51,188 bases of DNA from a virus. This document shows, piece after piece, positions 8,052 through 14,535 of this stretch. The notes below the pieces were generated by a model that saw only the letters and a list, made by a program, of their open reading frames with translations, had not been told where the DNA came from and did not search any database. The position numbers and the translations under genes were made by a program. The stretch's first letter is position 1. Every line of letters starts with the position of its first letter. Location of the stretch: positions 1 through 51,188 of IMG/VR virus record IMGVR_UViG_3300042197_001420; one strand, written 5' to 3'.

Positions 8052-8224
8052 TTTACTTACTTTTTTATTTACGTTATTTATTATATGTACTTACAAATAA
8101 AGTATTCACTTACAACTACTTACTATTCCGGACTAATGTTCTTTGTTTTGACTTACTTTACTTTAAGTACCTTACTAATTTACTTGTTATAGATATTATA
8201 TGTATCTATATCCTTACGAGTTTC
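8052..8224 (-). promoter_or_regulatory. Gene 32 leader with repeated GTAAGT elements
   Basis: This is the longest gene-free stretch in the window (173 bp) and lies directly upstream of gene 32. Read on the minus strand it contains five exact GTAAGT copies (plus-strand ACTTAC at 8055, 8089, 8108, 8118 and 8151), mostly within A/T-only sequence. The region is otherwise unstructured and pyrimidine-poor near the ATG. T4 gp32 represses its own translation by binding its leader, so these repeats are candidate autoregulatory binding sites or promoter operators. No convincing -35/-10 pair was identified. Confidence 0.5.
8188..8210. repeat. 8-bp inverted repeat upstream of gene 32
   Basis: TATAGATA and TATCTATA form a perfect inverted repeat around the 7-nt spacer TTATATG. 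It sits at the distal end of the gene 32 leader, 14 bp after the stop of the KTSC gene. It is AT-only apart from one G-C pair per arm, so as an RNA hairpin it would be weak. It could be an operator-like dyad. Confidence 0.4.
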
Positions 8225-8563
8225 TTAATTAAGTTTCTCGTATTTATATCCTCCTCTTCTAATAAGAGACCAAAATCTCGTACCGAAGGTTCCTTCATCC
8301 ACTTCATCTTTACCGAAAAGCTTTCTCGCCCCTTTTGCTATTCCGCTTCCAATTTTTTGAAGAAGATTTTTCTCTAATGAAAGTTGTCTCCAAACGGATT
8401 TAGGCACATCTGAGTATTTATATTTTGATCCATTATGAAATTCTATTTCAAGGATTTCTGTGTTAGAATCATAATCCATAGAAACTAGATGTGAAGACTT
8501 AACTTCTTTCTCCCATCTCTTCTCGGTTATTAGATATTCTTCATATGTTGGTAGATTTTTCAT
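8225..8563 (-). CDS. Capsid-targeting-tagged KTSC-domain protein
   Basis: This 112-aa protein starts M-K-N-L-P-T-Y-E-E-Y-L-I-T-E, the clearest copy of the shared tag; cleavage after I-T-E would remove 14 residues. Residues 23-62 (S-S-H-L-V-S-M-D-Y-D ... L-E-I-E-F-x-x-G-S-K-Y-K-Y-x-x-V-P) and the final G-G-Y-K-Y-E-K match the KTSC domain, a small fold named for Lys, Thr, Ser and Cys positions and often found in phage and lysyl-tRNA synthetase contexts. About 30 residues (64-93) are inserted, including the cationic, Gly-rich amphipathic stretch N-L-L-Q-K-I-G-S-G-I-A-K-G-A-R-K-L-F-G-K. The start overlaps the upstream stop as ATGA. A packaged role is inferred. Confidence 0.7.
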   Translation of the reverse strand: MKNLPTYEEYLITEKRWEKEVKSSHLVSMDYDSNTEILEIEFHNGSKYKYSDVPKSVWRQLSLEKNLLQKIGSGIAKGARKLFGKDEVDEGTFGTRFWSLIRRGGYKYEKLN

Positions 8564-9111
8564 CTGAGTATACCGTAAATTCTTTTGGTTATTCTTTTAT
8601 TGGCTTTAGATAACAATCTAGTGTAATATCCGTCTTTCTGCATTTCTGGTTTTTTATCAGCTCCAACTATATCTTTGATAGCCATTTCATCGGTTACTAC
8701 TGGAGCTCTCGAAGAAGATAATAGATCTTCCATTCTCAGAGATGCCTCTATGTACCAACCTCGAGTATTAACTAATTCTAAAATTTTCTTTACTAGATCT
8801 CGTTTAGCATCTCTTATTCCATTGGTTCCTAATAAAGCTATTTTGTTACCATAAGGCGTTTCTTTGTAAATGATAAATGCATCCGGCAATTTGTCTTTAT
8901 CTACATCTTTTAGAAACGAGGCCTTATATTTGGATCTTAATTCTCTATAATCAGATGCAGAAAAATCCATGCCTGCCTGAGAATACGTATCCACATACAT
9001 ATTCCAAATCAATTCCATACCTTCATCGTCTATCTTGGACAAATCAAAATCTATCCATTTAGCAGAAGGAATTCTAAATTCCAATAAAAAATCTTCAAAT
9101 TTAAGAAACAC
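8560..9111 (-). CDS. Tagged protein, possibly acetyltransferase-like
   Basis: This 183-aa protein begins M-F-L-K-F-E-D-F-L-L-E-F-R, a divergent form of the tag in which L-L-E fits the gp21 cleavage rule. The body has a helix (I-W-N-M-Y-V-D-T-Y near 35-43), a beta strand A-F-I-I-Y-K near 78-83, a strand with A-L-L-G-T-N-G and a further helix-strand (I-L-E-L-V-N-T-R-G-W-Y-I-E-A). This order resembles GNAT N-acetyltransferases, but no clear acetyl-CoA R/Q-x-x-G-x-G/A motif is visible. The C-terminus is very basic. It shares ATGA overlap with the KTSC gene and lies 2 bp from the duplicated-domain gene. The fold is a guess. Confidence 0.4.
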   Translation of the reverse strand: MFLKFEDFLLEFRIPSAKWIDFDLSKIDDEGMELIWNMYVDTYSQAGMDFSASDYRELRSKYKASFLKDVDKDKLPDAFIIYKETPYGNKIALLGTNGIRDAKRDLVKKILELVNTRGWYIEASLRMEDLLSSSRAPVVTDEMAIKDIVGADKKPEMQKDGYYTRLLSKANKRITKRIYGILR

Positions 9112-9113
9112 AA

Positions 9114-9746
9114 TTAGGTTTTACGGTTGTTTTCTATCCATTCCTTAAAAATAGGAATTGCTTGTTTCATTCCGTCAGTCTGATTAGCGGAGTACTCAGC
9201 TCTATTCATCATAGTGGTAGCTATCGCCATTGCATGTTTATGATCGCTCTTCTTAAGTTTATCTATAATATCAATAGTCTTAAGAGCTTTTTCTTTAGAT
9301 CCATATCCTGTACCTTTTATGGCATCTTTTGTTCCTGGATTAAATAGACCATCTCCCTCGGCAAGTATATTGTCTAAATCTATACCTTCAATTTCTTCTG
9401 ATTCGGATTTTTTATTTTTATCTATCCATTCTCTGAATATCTTCATTGCCTCTCTCATTTCCGGAGTTTGATGTTGATGCTTCTTGGCTCTAGATTCCAT
9501 AGTCGTAGCTATAGACATAGCCCAAACTCTTTCTCCTTTACTCATGAGCTCATCTAACTTCTTAATAGTGAATTCGGCTTTTTCTTTATTAGCATATCCA
9601 GTACCCTTAATAGCGTCTCTTCCTCCTTTAGAATAAAGACCGATATCAGGTGGATCATCTGCGTATTTTTTTCTTTTCACAGTATGACCAACTCTTGGTT
9701 CATCTTTCTCAAAAAGGAATTCTTCGTATGTAGGTAGATTTATCAT
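9114..9746 (-). CDS. Tagged protein with a tandemly duplicated domain
   Basis: This 210-aa protein starts M-I-N-L-P-T-Y-E-E-F-L-F-E-K, a clear tag with L-F-E as the possible cleavage site. The rest contains two copies of an approximately 79-residue unit at 34-113 and 131-209. Both have D-A-I-K-G-T-G-Y, then K-E-K-A, a helix, A-M-(S/A)-I-A-T-T-M, R-A, Q-T, and end I-F-(R/K)-E-W-I. The copies have diverged considerably, so the duplication is old. An acidic linker separates them. I do not recognise the unit. It is the first gene of a tagged trio after a 101-bp gap that may hold a promoter. Confidence 0.6.
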   Translation of the reverse strand: MINLPTYEEFLFEKDEPRVGHTVKRKKYADDPPDIGLYSKGGRDAIKGTGYANKEKAEFTIKKLDELMSKGERVWAMSIATTMESRAKKHQHQTPEMREAMKIFREWIDKNKKSESEEIEGIDLDNILAEGDGLFNPGTKDAIKGTGYGSKEKALKTIDIIDKLKKSDHKHAMAIATTMMNRAEYSANQTDGMKQAIPIFKEWIENNRKT

Positions 9747-9847
9747 AACTTATTTATCTAAAATGAAACTGACTTTTGGTATTTAACATATAACCATTAC
9801 TGGTTGATTCGGTAAAAGGAATACAGTTCCTCATCCCATCGTCCGAT
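9747..9847 (-). promoter_or_regulatory. Intergenic gap, possible promoter for the tagged trio
   Basis: This 101-bp gap lies between the RuvC-like gene and the tagged genes at 9746-8225. On the minus strand it holds a small dyad (AACCA-GTAA-TGGTT) and the AT-rich stretch GTTATATGTTAAATACC about 45-60 bp before the ATG. It is one of only three or four gaps over 75 bp in the window, so a promoter or processing site is likely, but no consensus can be assigned. Confidence 0.3.
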
Positions 9848-10459
9848 TCAGCCCAAATCCGAACTAACTAATGCAATAGAGTCAATCAGATCATCAAACG
9901 GTTTAGGGATATGGAATTCTCCTTCTCTAACGATATCCATATCTACCAACTTTCTTTTAAGAGGAGATTCCGAATTCTCTAAAAAATATCTCATCATATC
10001 ACATTTAGTTGCGTTACCGTTTCCAGTGTAGGCTTTTTTAAGAGTCTTTGGAGGGACGACTTTAATGATATGTCCGAATTTCTGAATTAGCTTAACTTTA
10101 AGGAAAGTGTTAAATGTGATTAGATCGATAAAGCTGTTTCCTTTAGACCCATAAGAAAATCCTTCGATTCTTACTTCAGTGGGTGTGATTCCTGTGAATT
10201 CGAATATATCCATGATTGAATCGGATAATTCATCTGCATTCTTAAGCTTTATGCATTGATCTTCCATTGAATTTTTAGAAGATTTATCTTTATTATATGA
10301 AAAGATATTGAGAGTTTTGGCTTCGCTTAGTTCTTTATGAAACTTAAAAGCCTTCAAATCAGGATTATAATTTGGAACAAAAGAAAAAAGCAAAATCTTT
10401 GTATTTGCTAGAATTGCAATCGCTGTTGAATTTATGGAAAAATCTATACCAACTATCAT
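9848..10459 (-). CDS. RuvC-like Holliday-junction resolvase
   Basis: This 203-aa protein has an RNase H-like fold and is predicted to cut four-way DNA junctions. Acidic catalytic candidates are Asp6 in V-G-I-D-F-S near the start, Glu99 in R-I-E-G-F-S-Y-G, and Asp190/Asp193 in F-D-D-L-I-D-S-I-A-L near the end, the RuvC order. V-V-P-P-K-T-L-K-K at 134-142 is typical of the family. I chose the ATG at 10457-10459, one base after the upstream stop, because it puts the first strand at the N-terminus. A longer frame from a TTG at 10501 would overlap the upstream gene. T4 itself uses endonuclease VII, so this may replace it. Confidence 0.75.
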   Translation of the reverse strand: MIVGIDFSINSTAIAILANTKILLFSFVPNYNPDLKAFKFHKELSEAKTLNIFSYNKDKSSKNSMEDQCIKLKNADELSDSIMDIFEFTGITPTEVRIEGFSYGSKGNSFIDLITFNTFLKVKLIQKFGHIIKVVPPKTLKKAYTGNGNATKCDMMRYFLENSESPLKRKLVDMDIVREGEFHIPKPFDDLIDSIALVSSDLG

Positions 10460-10460
10460 A

Positions 10461-10826
10461 TTAGAGTCTTTTGCCGATTGCAGCACCGATAGCGGCACCA
10501 ACTAATCGACTGGTTAATAGGTCATAAACGACTCCTCTTTCAATACCCAATACATTTGCAATGATTTTACCAACAGTAGATCCTAAAGCAAACCCTGTAA
10601 GTCCACCGAGAATAGATCCCATGAAACCTTCATTTGTTAGTTGTTCATTAAAGTCTTTTACGTCTTTATTTTTATCTAAATACTCAGAAATAAATTTCTT
10701 AACCGCTTCATCGATTTTCTTCTCTTCCTCTTCGGTCAATTCACTTTTCAAATTTTCATTCATCATTTGAAGTTCTAATTCACTGAATGTTTCGTTTTCT
10801 ATTAGGTATTCTCTGAAAGTTTTCAT
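10461..10826 (-). CDS. Tagged glycine-zipper membrane-active protein candidate
   Basis: This 121-aa protein starts M-K-T-F-R-E-Y-L-I-E-N-E, the copy closest to the T4 tag M-K-T-Y-Q-E-F-I-A-E. L-I-E is a candidate cleavage site. Residues about 15-65 are acidic and helical. The C-terminal half holds two Gly/Ala-rich hydrophobic segments, F-M-G-S-I-L-G-G-L-T-G-F-A-L-G-S near 68-83 and V-G-A-A-I-G-A-A-I-G near 108-117, with GxxxG spacing typical of glycine-zipper membrane helices. It could be a packaged protein that inserts into membranes during DNA entry, or a prohead core component. It lies between the tail-tube-like gene and the resolvase. Confidence 0.55.
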   Translation of the reverse strand: MKTFREYLIENETFSELELQMMNENLKSELTEEEEKKIDEAVKKFISEYLDKNKDVKDFNEQLTNEGFMGSILGGLTGFALGSTVGKIIANVLGIERGVVYDLLTSRLVGAAIGAAIGKRL

Positions 10827-10854
10827 AATTTTTTGTAAATTTCTTATTATTTAT

Positions 10855-11421
10855 CTAAGCCGTTGGAAAGTCCATTTTCATTTCGTTAAATCCGAAAGTG
10901 GCTTCGAAAGTTCTGAATTCGGGTGTCATATCTGAATATGAAAGAGTAAATTGATTTAATCCCGTAAATAGACAATCATGAAATTGAACCGAATACATTC
11001 TAAGACCTTCAGTATCGAATATGTGCAGAGGAACATCTAAGGTATAAGGACTTGAAGTAGCAAAGTCATAGTAATAAAAGAAGGTTTCTAGCATAATCCA
11101 ATAATTGACATTACCGTCTAGTAATTGAAATGTGATTGTGAAGTTTCTATCAATTAACATCTCATGTGAAAGAGATTGTCTCCATCTTCTAGTAGTTCCT
11201 TTTGCTTGAGGTGCATTACCCGGTTTAGTTTGTTCTACTGGTTGGTAATTGAAATTGGGTATCGAAATTGATTGTATAGACCAATTCACTACATCGGTAA
11301 CATCAGTCACTGGTGTAGGCATTCTAAATAGGTAAGGAGTGTATCGATCTTTAACATCCTTGGGAATAAAAGTCCTAGGAAGTTCTATCTTAAATAGGTC
11401 GTTTCTGCTTTGTAATATCAT
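10855..11421 (-). CDS. Tail-tube-like (gp19/gp54-type) protein
   Basis: This 188-aa, beta-rich protein has no membrane segments. The order V-V-N-W-S-I-Q-S-I-S-I-P, F-T-I-T-F-Q-L, N-Y-W-I-M-L-E-T-F-F, L-H-I-F-D-T-E-G, F-H-D-C-L-F-T-G-L and L-S-Y-S-D ... F-E-A-T-F-G-F follows the layout of T4-type tube-fold proteins: two sheets with a central helix and a late strand pair. It could be the tail tube subunit or a tube-initiating baseplate protein, and the sheath gene is not adjacent. It is the last gene of the structural block. The tag-bearing gene downstream begins after a 28-bp A/T gap. Confidence 0.5.
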   Translation of the reverse strand: MILQSRNDLFKIELPRTFIPKDVKDRYTPYLFRMPTPVTDVTDVVNWSIQSISIPNFNYQPVEQTKPGNAPQAKGTTRRWRQSLSHEMLIDRNFTITFQLLDGNVNYWIMLETFFYYYDFATSSPYTLDVPLHIFDTEGLRMYSVQFHDCLFTGLNQFTLSYSDMTPEFRTFEATFGFNEMKMDFPTA

Positions 11422-11426
11422 TAGTT

Positions 11427-13712
11427 TTAACCGTTAGATTGACTGGTTGCTTTTGTCTTTTTTATGTTTGCTTTTACTCTTTCGGCTAAAGTCTTTCCGA
11501 AAGTTGTTTCGGATTGGCCACTACCACTTTGTGTCTGTGTTTGAGTCGGTGTCGTTTGAGTAGAAGTAGTATTTGTCATTCCATTCATTTGAGTTAATTG
11601 AGAGGTTATGTCTTGAATGGATGAGGTTAGAGAAGCTACTTGAGAATTTAATCCATCGATAGTAGAATTTAATTGAGTAATAATTTGATCCTTTTGTTCT
11701 AATTGATCTTGTGCTAAAGCAACCACATCTTGTACGGTTGATTCAGTATTAACTGTACTTTGTATATTGGTTTGTGAATTAATTGTAGATTGTAATTGAA
11801 CATTCTGTTGATTTAATCCGTCTATCATGGTTTTTTGTTGATTAATCACTTCGATTAGAGATTCGATTTGTGTAGTTAATGCAGAGATTTGATTTTCTAA
11901 ATCTGCAACCTTATTGGCTTTTTGTAGATCTTGAAATTCTGCAGTTGAATAGAAGTCACCTGAATAAAGGAAAGTTCTATCACCTGATTCGTTTTGTAAG
12001 AATATACGGAATGTTCTATTTGTAAGACCTAGAACTCTTCTGGTATCGTTTTCGGATAAACGGAAAACAACTTCACCGGATCCTTTATTTGCATAGTCTG
12101 CAGGGAATTCTATAAATTCCAAATTTTCACCTTGGTCTGAATCAAAAACTAAATATAAATCTCCGATTCCGGAAAGATTCATAGTTTTATCTTGACCGTT
12201 GTCTTTTTGAAATAGAGTAAACTTAAGGAAACAAACGGATTCGGGAATTAAAACTCTAGCTAATCCATTCGAATAAATTTGTGAATTAGAAGTTCCTGAA
12301 CTTTGTAAAGTAGAAGGAGCTTGTAAAACCGTAGAAGTCGGAGTGTTTGTATTTGGTGCAGGATTTACGGTTTCCGTCGTAACAGAGATATTAGAATTAG
12401 TGGAGAAAGAGGTTATGTATTTAGTAACATTTAATACCGGTTCTGTTATTCTATTAATTTGAATATCTTTTACAACGTTTTGATTGTAAATTTTAGTTTG
12501 AACCGGATTGGAACCTAGATTAATGGATCTCAGCTTTCTTCCGTATTTCGATGCAGATTGTGAAATCATAGAAGCGGTTTTCCAAACCTGAGTATTGTCA
12601 CTTCTATTATACATTCTCATTGTATAATCGATCTTAAAAGAAATAGCATTCGTGTTCTTGATTATTGGTCGATAGTAATTGGGTTTATCGAATTCGTCAA
12701 CTTGAGAAGTTTGCATTTCATCGGTTTTTATCCAAGCATAACTTGCTGTTGCCGGATCATAAACATATTCAGAGATTATAAAGTCATGTAAAAGAATGAA
12801 ATCATATCCAGAATTATTCAAATCTAAAATGTAATTCTCGATGATATTTCCTCCATAGGTAGCATAGTATTCGATATAATCTCCGGCTGAGGATTCTTCT
12901 ATGAATGCTGCTATATTACTAAATTGATCTCTAACTGGAAGGTCAATTGCTTTTGTATCGGTTATTGTGATATACTCTTGACTATCAATAACTTCTCTTT
13001 CTTTTACCCAAGAAAAATCAACAGAAATCATTTGTTCTCTCAGGATTCCGACTTGATCGGTAATTCTTTCTGCAACGGTATCTCCGTTAAGAACTCCTAA
13101 CCAATAGTCATAAATCAGATTGTAAAGAGAAAGAACTCTTACTTCTATATAAGAATTGTATATTCTTCCTGCAAAGAAGAAAGGATTGGGATTAATAACC
13201 TCAAACGTGTCTTCTTTGTTATAGGATATGTTTGCTAGAACTAAATCAGTTCCGTCTTTTTTCTTACATTTAATAGTAAGAATTAAACCAAAGTTATCTT
13301 CGAAATTAAATCCTTGAGTCAGGTGCAGCTTGATTGTATCATATACTGGTGCCTGAGGATTTGTAAAAGTTATAGGAAGATTAGGGGTACTCGTTAAAAG
13401 CGGATCATAATCATTATAAAAAACAATCTTATTTATGTCAAGAAGAGCTCCTTTATAAGGAAGAATCGATGCAAATGATCGATTTCTAACGTTTGCCGTT
13501 CCTATCGGAAGTCCGTCTTGTAGAATTTCAGCGGAATCTGCATTAAGAATCTGATCCACATTAGTATGACCGTTGCTCATTTTCCAGATAGGAGCAGTGG
13601 TTGTGGATATTCTGAATTCGTTTCCCGAAACGTTAATCAAGTCCTGATCGGAATAAACATATTCCATCAAGACGGATGAGGATAACTGAGCGTATTTAGA
13701 TGATATTGCCAT
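11427..13712 (-). CDS. Structural protein with C-terminal coiled coil
   Basis: This is a 761-aa virion protein candidate. Residues 1-590 are beta-rich with many Asn, Thr and Tyr and no recognised domain. Residues 597-708 form a long heptad-patterned coiled coil containing two copies of I-D-G-L-N, and 711-740 are a Thr/Gln/Ser linker. A short Lys-rich tail ends the protein. A coiled coil followed by a flexible tail suggests a trimeric fibre, tape-like or chaperone-like baseplate component. It is one base from the upstream membrane-anchored gene. The function is unknown. Confidence 0.45.
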   Translation of the reverse strand: MAISSKYAQLSSSVLMEYVYSDQDLINVSGNEFRISTTTAPIWKMSNGHTNVDQILNADSAEILQDGLPIGTANVRNRSFASILPYKGALLDINKIVFYNDYDPLLTSTPNLPITFTNPQAPVYDTIKLHLTQGFNFEDNFGLILTIKCKKKDGTDLVLANISYNKEDTFEVINPNPFFFAGRIYNSYIEVRVLSLYNLIYDYWLGVLNGDTVAERITDQVGILREQMISVDFSWVKEREVIDSQEYITITDTKAIDLPVRDQFSNIAAFIEESSAGDYIEYYATYGGNIIENYILDLNNSGYDFILLHDFIISEYVYDPATASYAWIKTDEMQTSQVDEFDKPNYYRPIIKNTNAISFKIDYTMRMYNRSDNTQVWKTASMISQSASKYGRKLRSINLGSNPVQTKIYNQNVVKDIQINRITEPVLNVTKYITSFSTNSNISVTTETVNPAPNTNTPTSTVLQAPSTLQSSGTSNSQIYSNGLARVLIPESVCFLKFTLFQKDNGQDKTMNLSGIGDLYLVFDSDQGENLEFIEFPADYANKGSGEVVFRLSENDTRRVLGLTNRTFRIFLQNESGDRTFLYSGDFYSTAEFQDLQKANKVADLENQISALTTQIESLIEVINQQKTMIDGLNQQNVQLQSTINSQTNIQSTVNTESTVQDVVALAQDQLEQKDQIITQLNSTIDGLNSQVASLTSSIQDITSQLTQMNGMTNTTSTQTTPTQTQTQSGSGQSETTFGKTLAERVKANIKKTKATSQSNG

Positions 13713-14528
13713 TTATTTCTTAAAATTCCATTGTAAAAGGTTGTATTGAAGTCCTATTCCTAATTGAACTCCTATTCCAATTTTGGCATTAAAAGGATCT
13801 ACATAAGGTCCAAAACCTCCATAGAGACCTAAAGCCCACCTCTTAGGAGGAAAGTATTTTTTTAGAACGTCTGATTTAGCAGGATCTATAAGAGCTCCGT
13901 CTAATTTTGTAACCGAAAATCCAGGATATTTAGAGGTAACGAATATCTCTAACTTTCCGTCTTTATTTTCAGTTAGACCTGTAAGCAAACTCATTCCTAT
14001 TTGGTCGTTCTTTATATGCATTGGGCCTGTTTTAAGATTCAAAGAAGAATCTACATTAACCCAGAAGGATCCATCTAATTTCCTATAATTTCCAGCTGAA
14101 TATGTTGTGTCGTATTTCCAAAAGAAGTCTTGTGTTTTGGTTCCGTCTTCATTATATCTGGGCTTTCCCGGATATATCGGAATGTATTTGGGAATCTCAA
14201 TGATTCTAATTTCAGGTTTTACTACAACTATAGGATTGTCTTTTAGATATTGAATTTCTCTATAAAGAGCTAGATTATAATCTTTAAGAGATTTTCCTTC
14301 TGCTATAATAGCTCCTCTTTCATAAATTAATTGACCGTTTTTTGCTTGATATGATCTAAGAGAATCATTCATAGCATACAAATTCTGCTTCAAAGTATTT
14401 ACCTCTCCTTTGGAAGGAGAACATCTTTGAATTAAAATAATAACAATCAAAGCCGTGACAATAGTCAGATTCCTTTGATTTTTAGGATCTTTGATCCACT
14501 CTCTTAGCCAAATTAAAAAATTAGTCAT
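13713..14528 (-). CDS. Membrane-anchored protein with periplasmic coiled coil
   Basis: This 271-aa protein has an N-terminal basic segment, one hydrophobic helix at about 20-35 (I-V-T-A-L-I-V-I-I-L-I) and a coiled-coil stretch at about 42-95. The C-terminal half is Gly-rich and beta-prone, ending with R-W-A-L-G-L-Y-G-G-F-G and G-I-G-V-Q-L-G-I-G-L. This layout recalls small phage-encoded anchored proteins of Bacteroidota phages and, loosely, inner-membrane spanins. The Cys after the helix is not in a lipobox. It lies inside the fibre block, between the coiled-coil protein and the collagen-tagged fibre. A lysis (spanin-like) or injection role is possible. Confidence 0.4.
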   Translation of the reverse strand: MTNFLIWLREWIKDPKNQRNLTIVTALIVIILIQRCSPSKGEVNTLKQNLYAMNDSLRSYQAKNGQLIYERGAIIAEGKSLKDYNLALYREIQYLKDNPIVVVKPEIRIIEIPKYIPIYPGKPRYNEDGTKTQDFFWKYDTTYSAGNYRKLDGSFWVNVDSSLNLKTGPMHIKNDQIGMSLLTGLTENKDGKLEIFVTSKYPGFSVTKLDGALIDPAKSDVLKKYFPPKRWALGLYGGFGPYVDPFNAKIGIGVQLGIGLQYNLLQWNFKK

Positions 14529-14535
14529 ATTTTAT

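Noticed and set aside
8241-8422. Two T4-late-promoter-like TATAAATA words (8241-8248 and 8415-8422, minus strand)
   Set aside because: Both lie inside the KTSC coding sequence and encode G-Y-K-Y and K-Y-K-Y repeats typical of that fold, so codon usage explains them without a promoter.
10460-10501. Upstream TTG start for the RuvC-like gene
   Set aside because: It would add 14 residues overlapping the upstream gene. The ATG at 10457-10459 follows the upstream stop by one base and starts exactly at the first RNase H-fold strand.
13713-14528. Lipoprotein signal peptide in the membrane-anchored protein
   Set aside because: The Cys after the hydrophobic helix is preceded by I-Q-R, which does not fit a lipobox.
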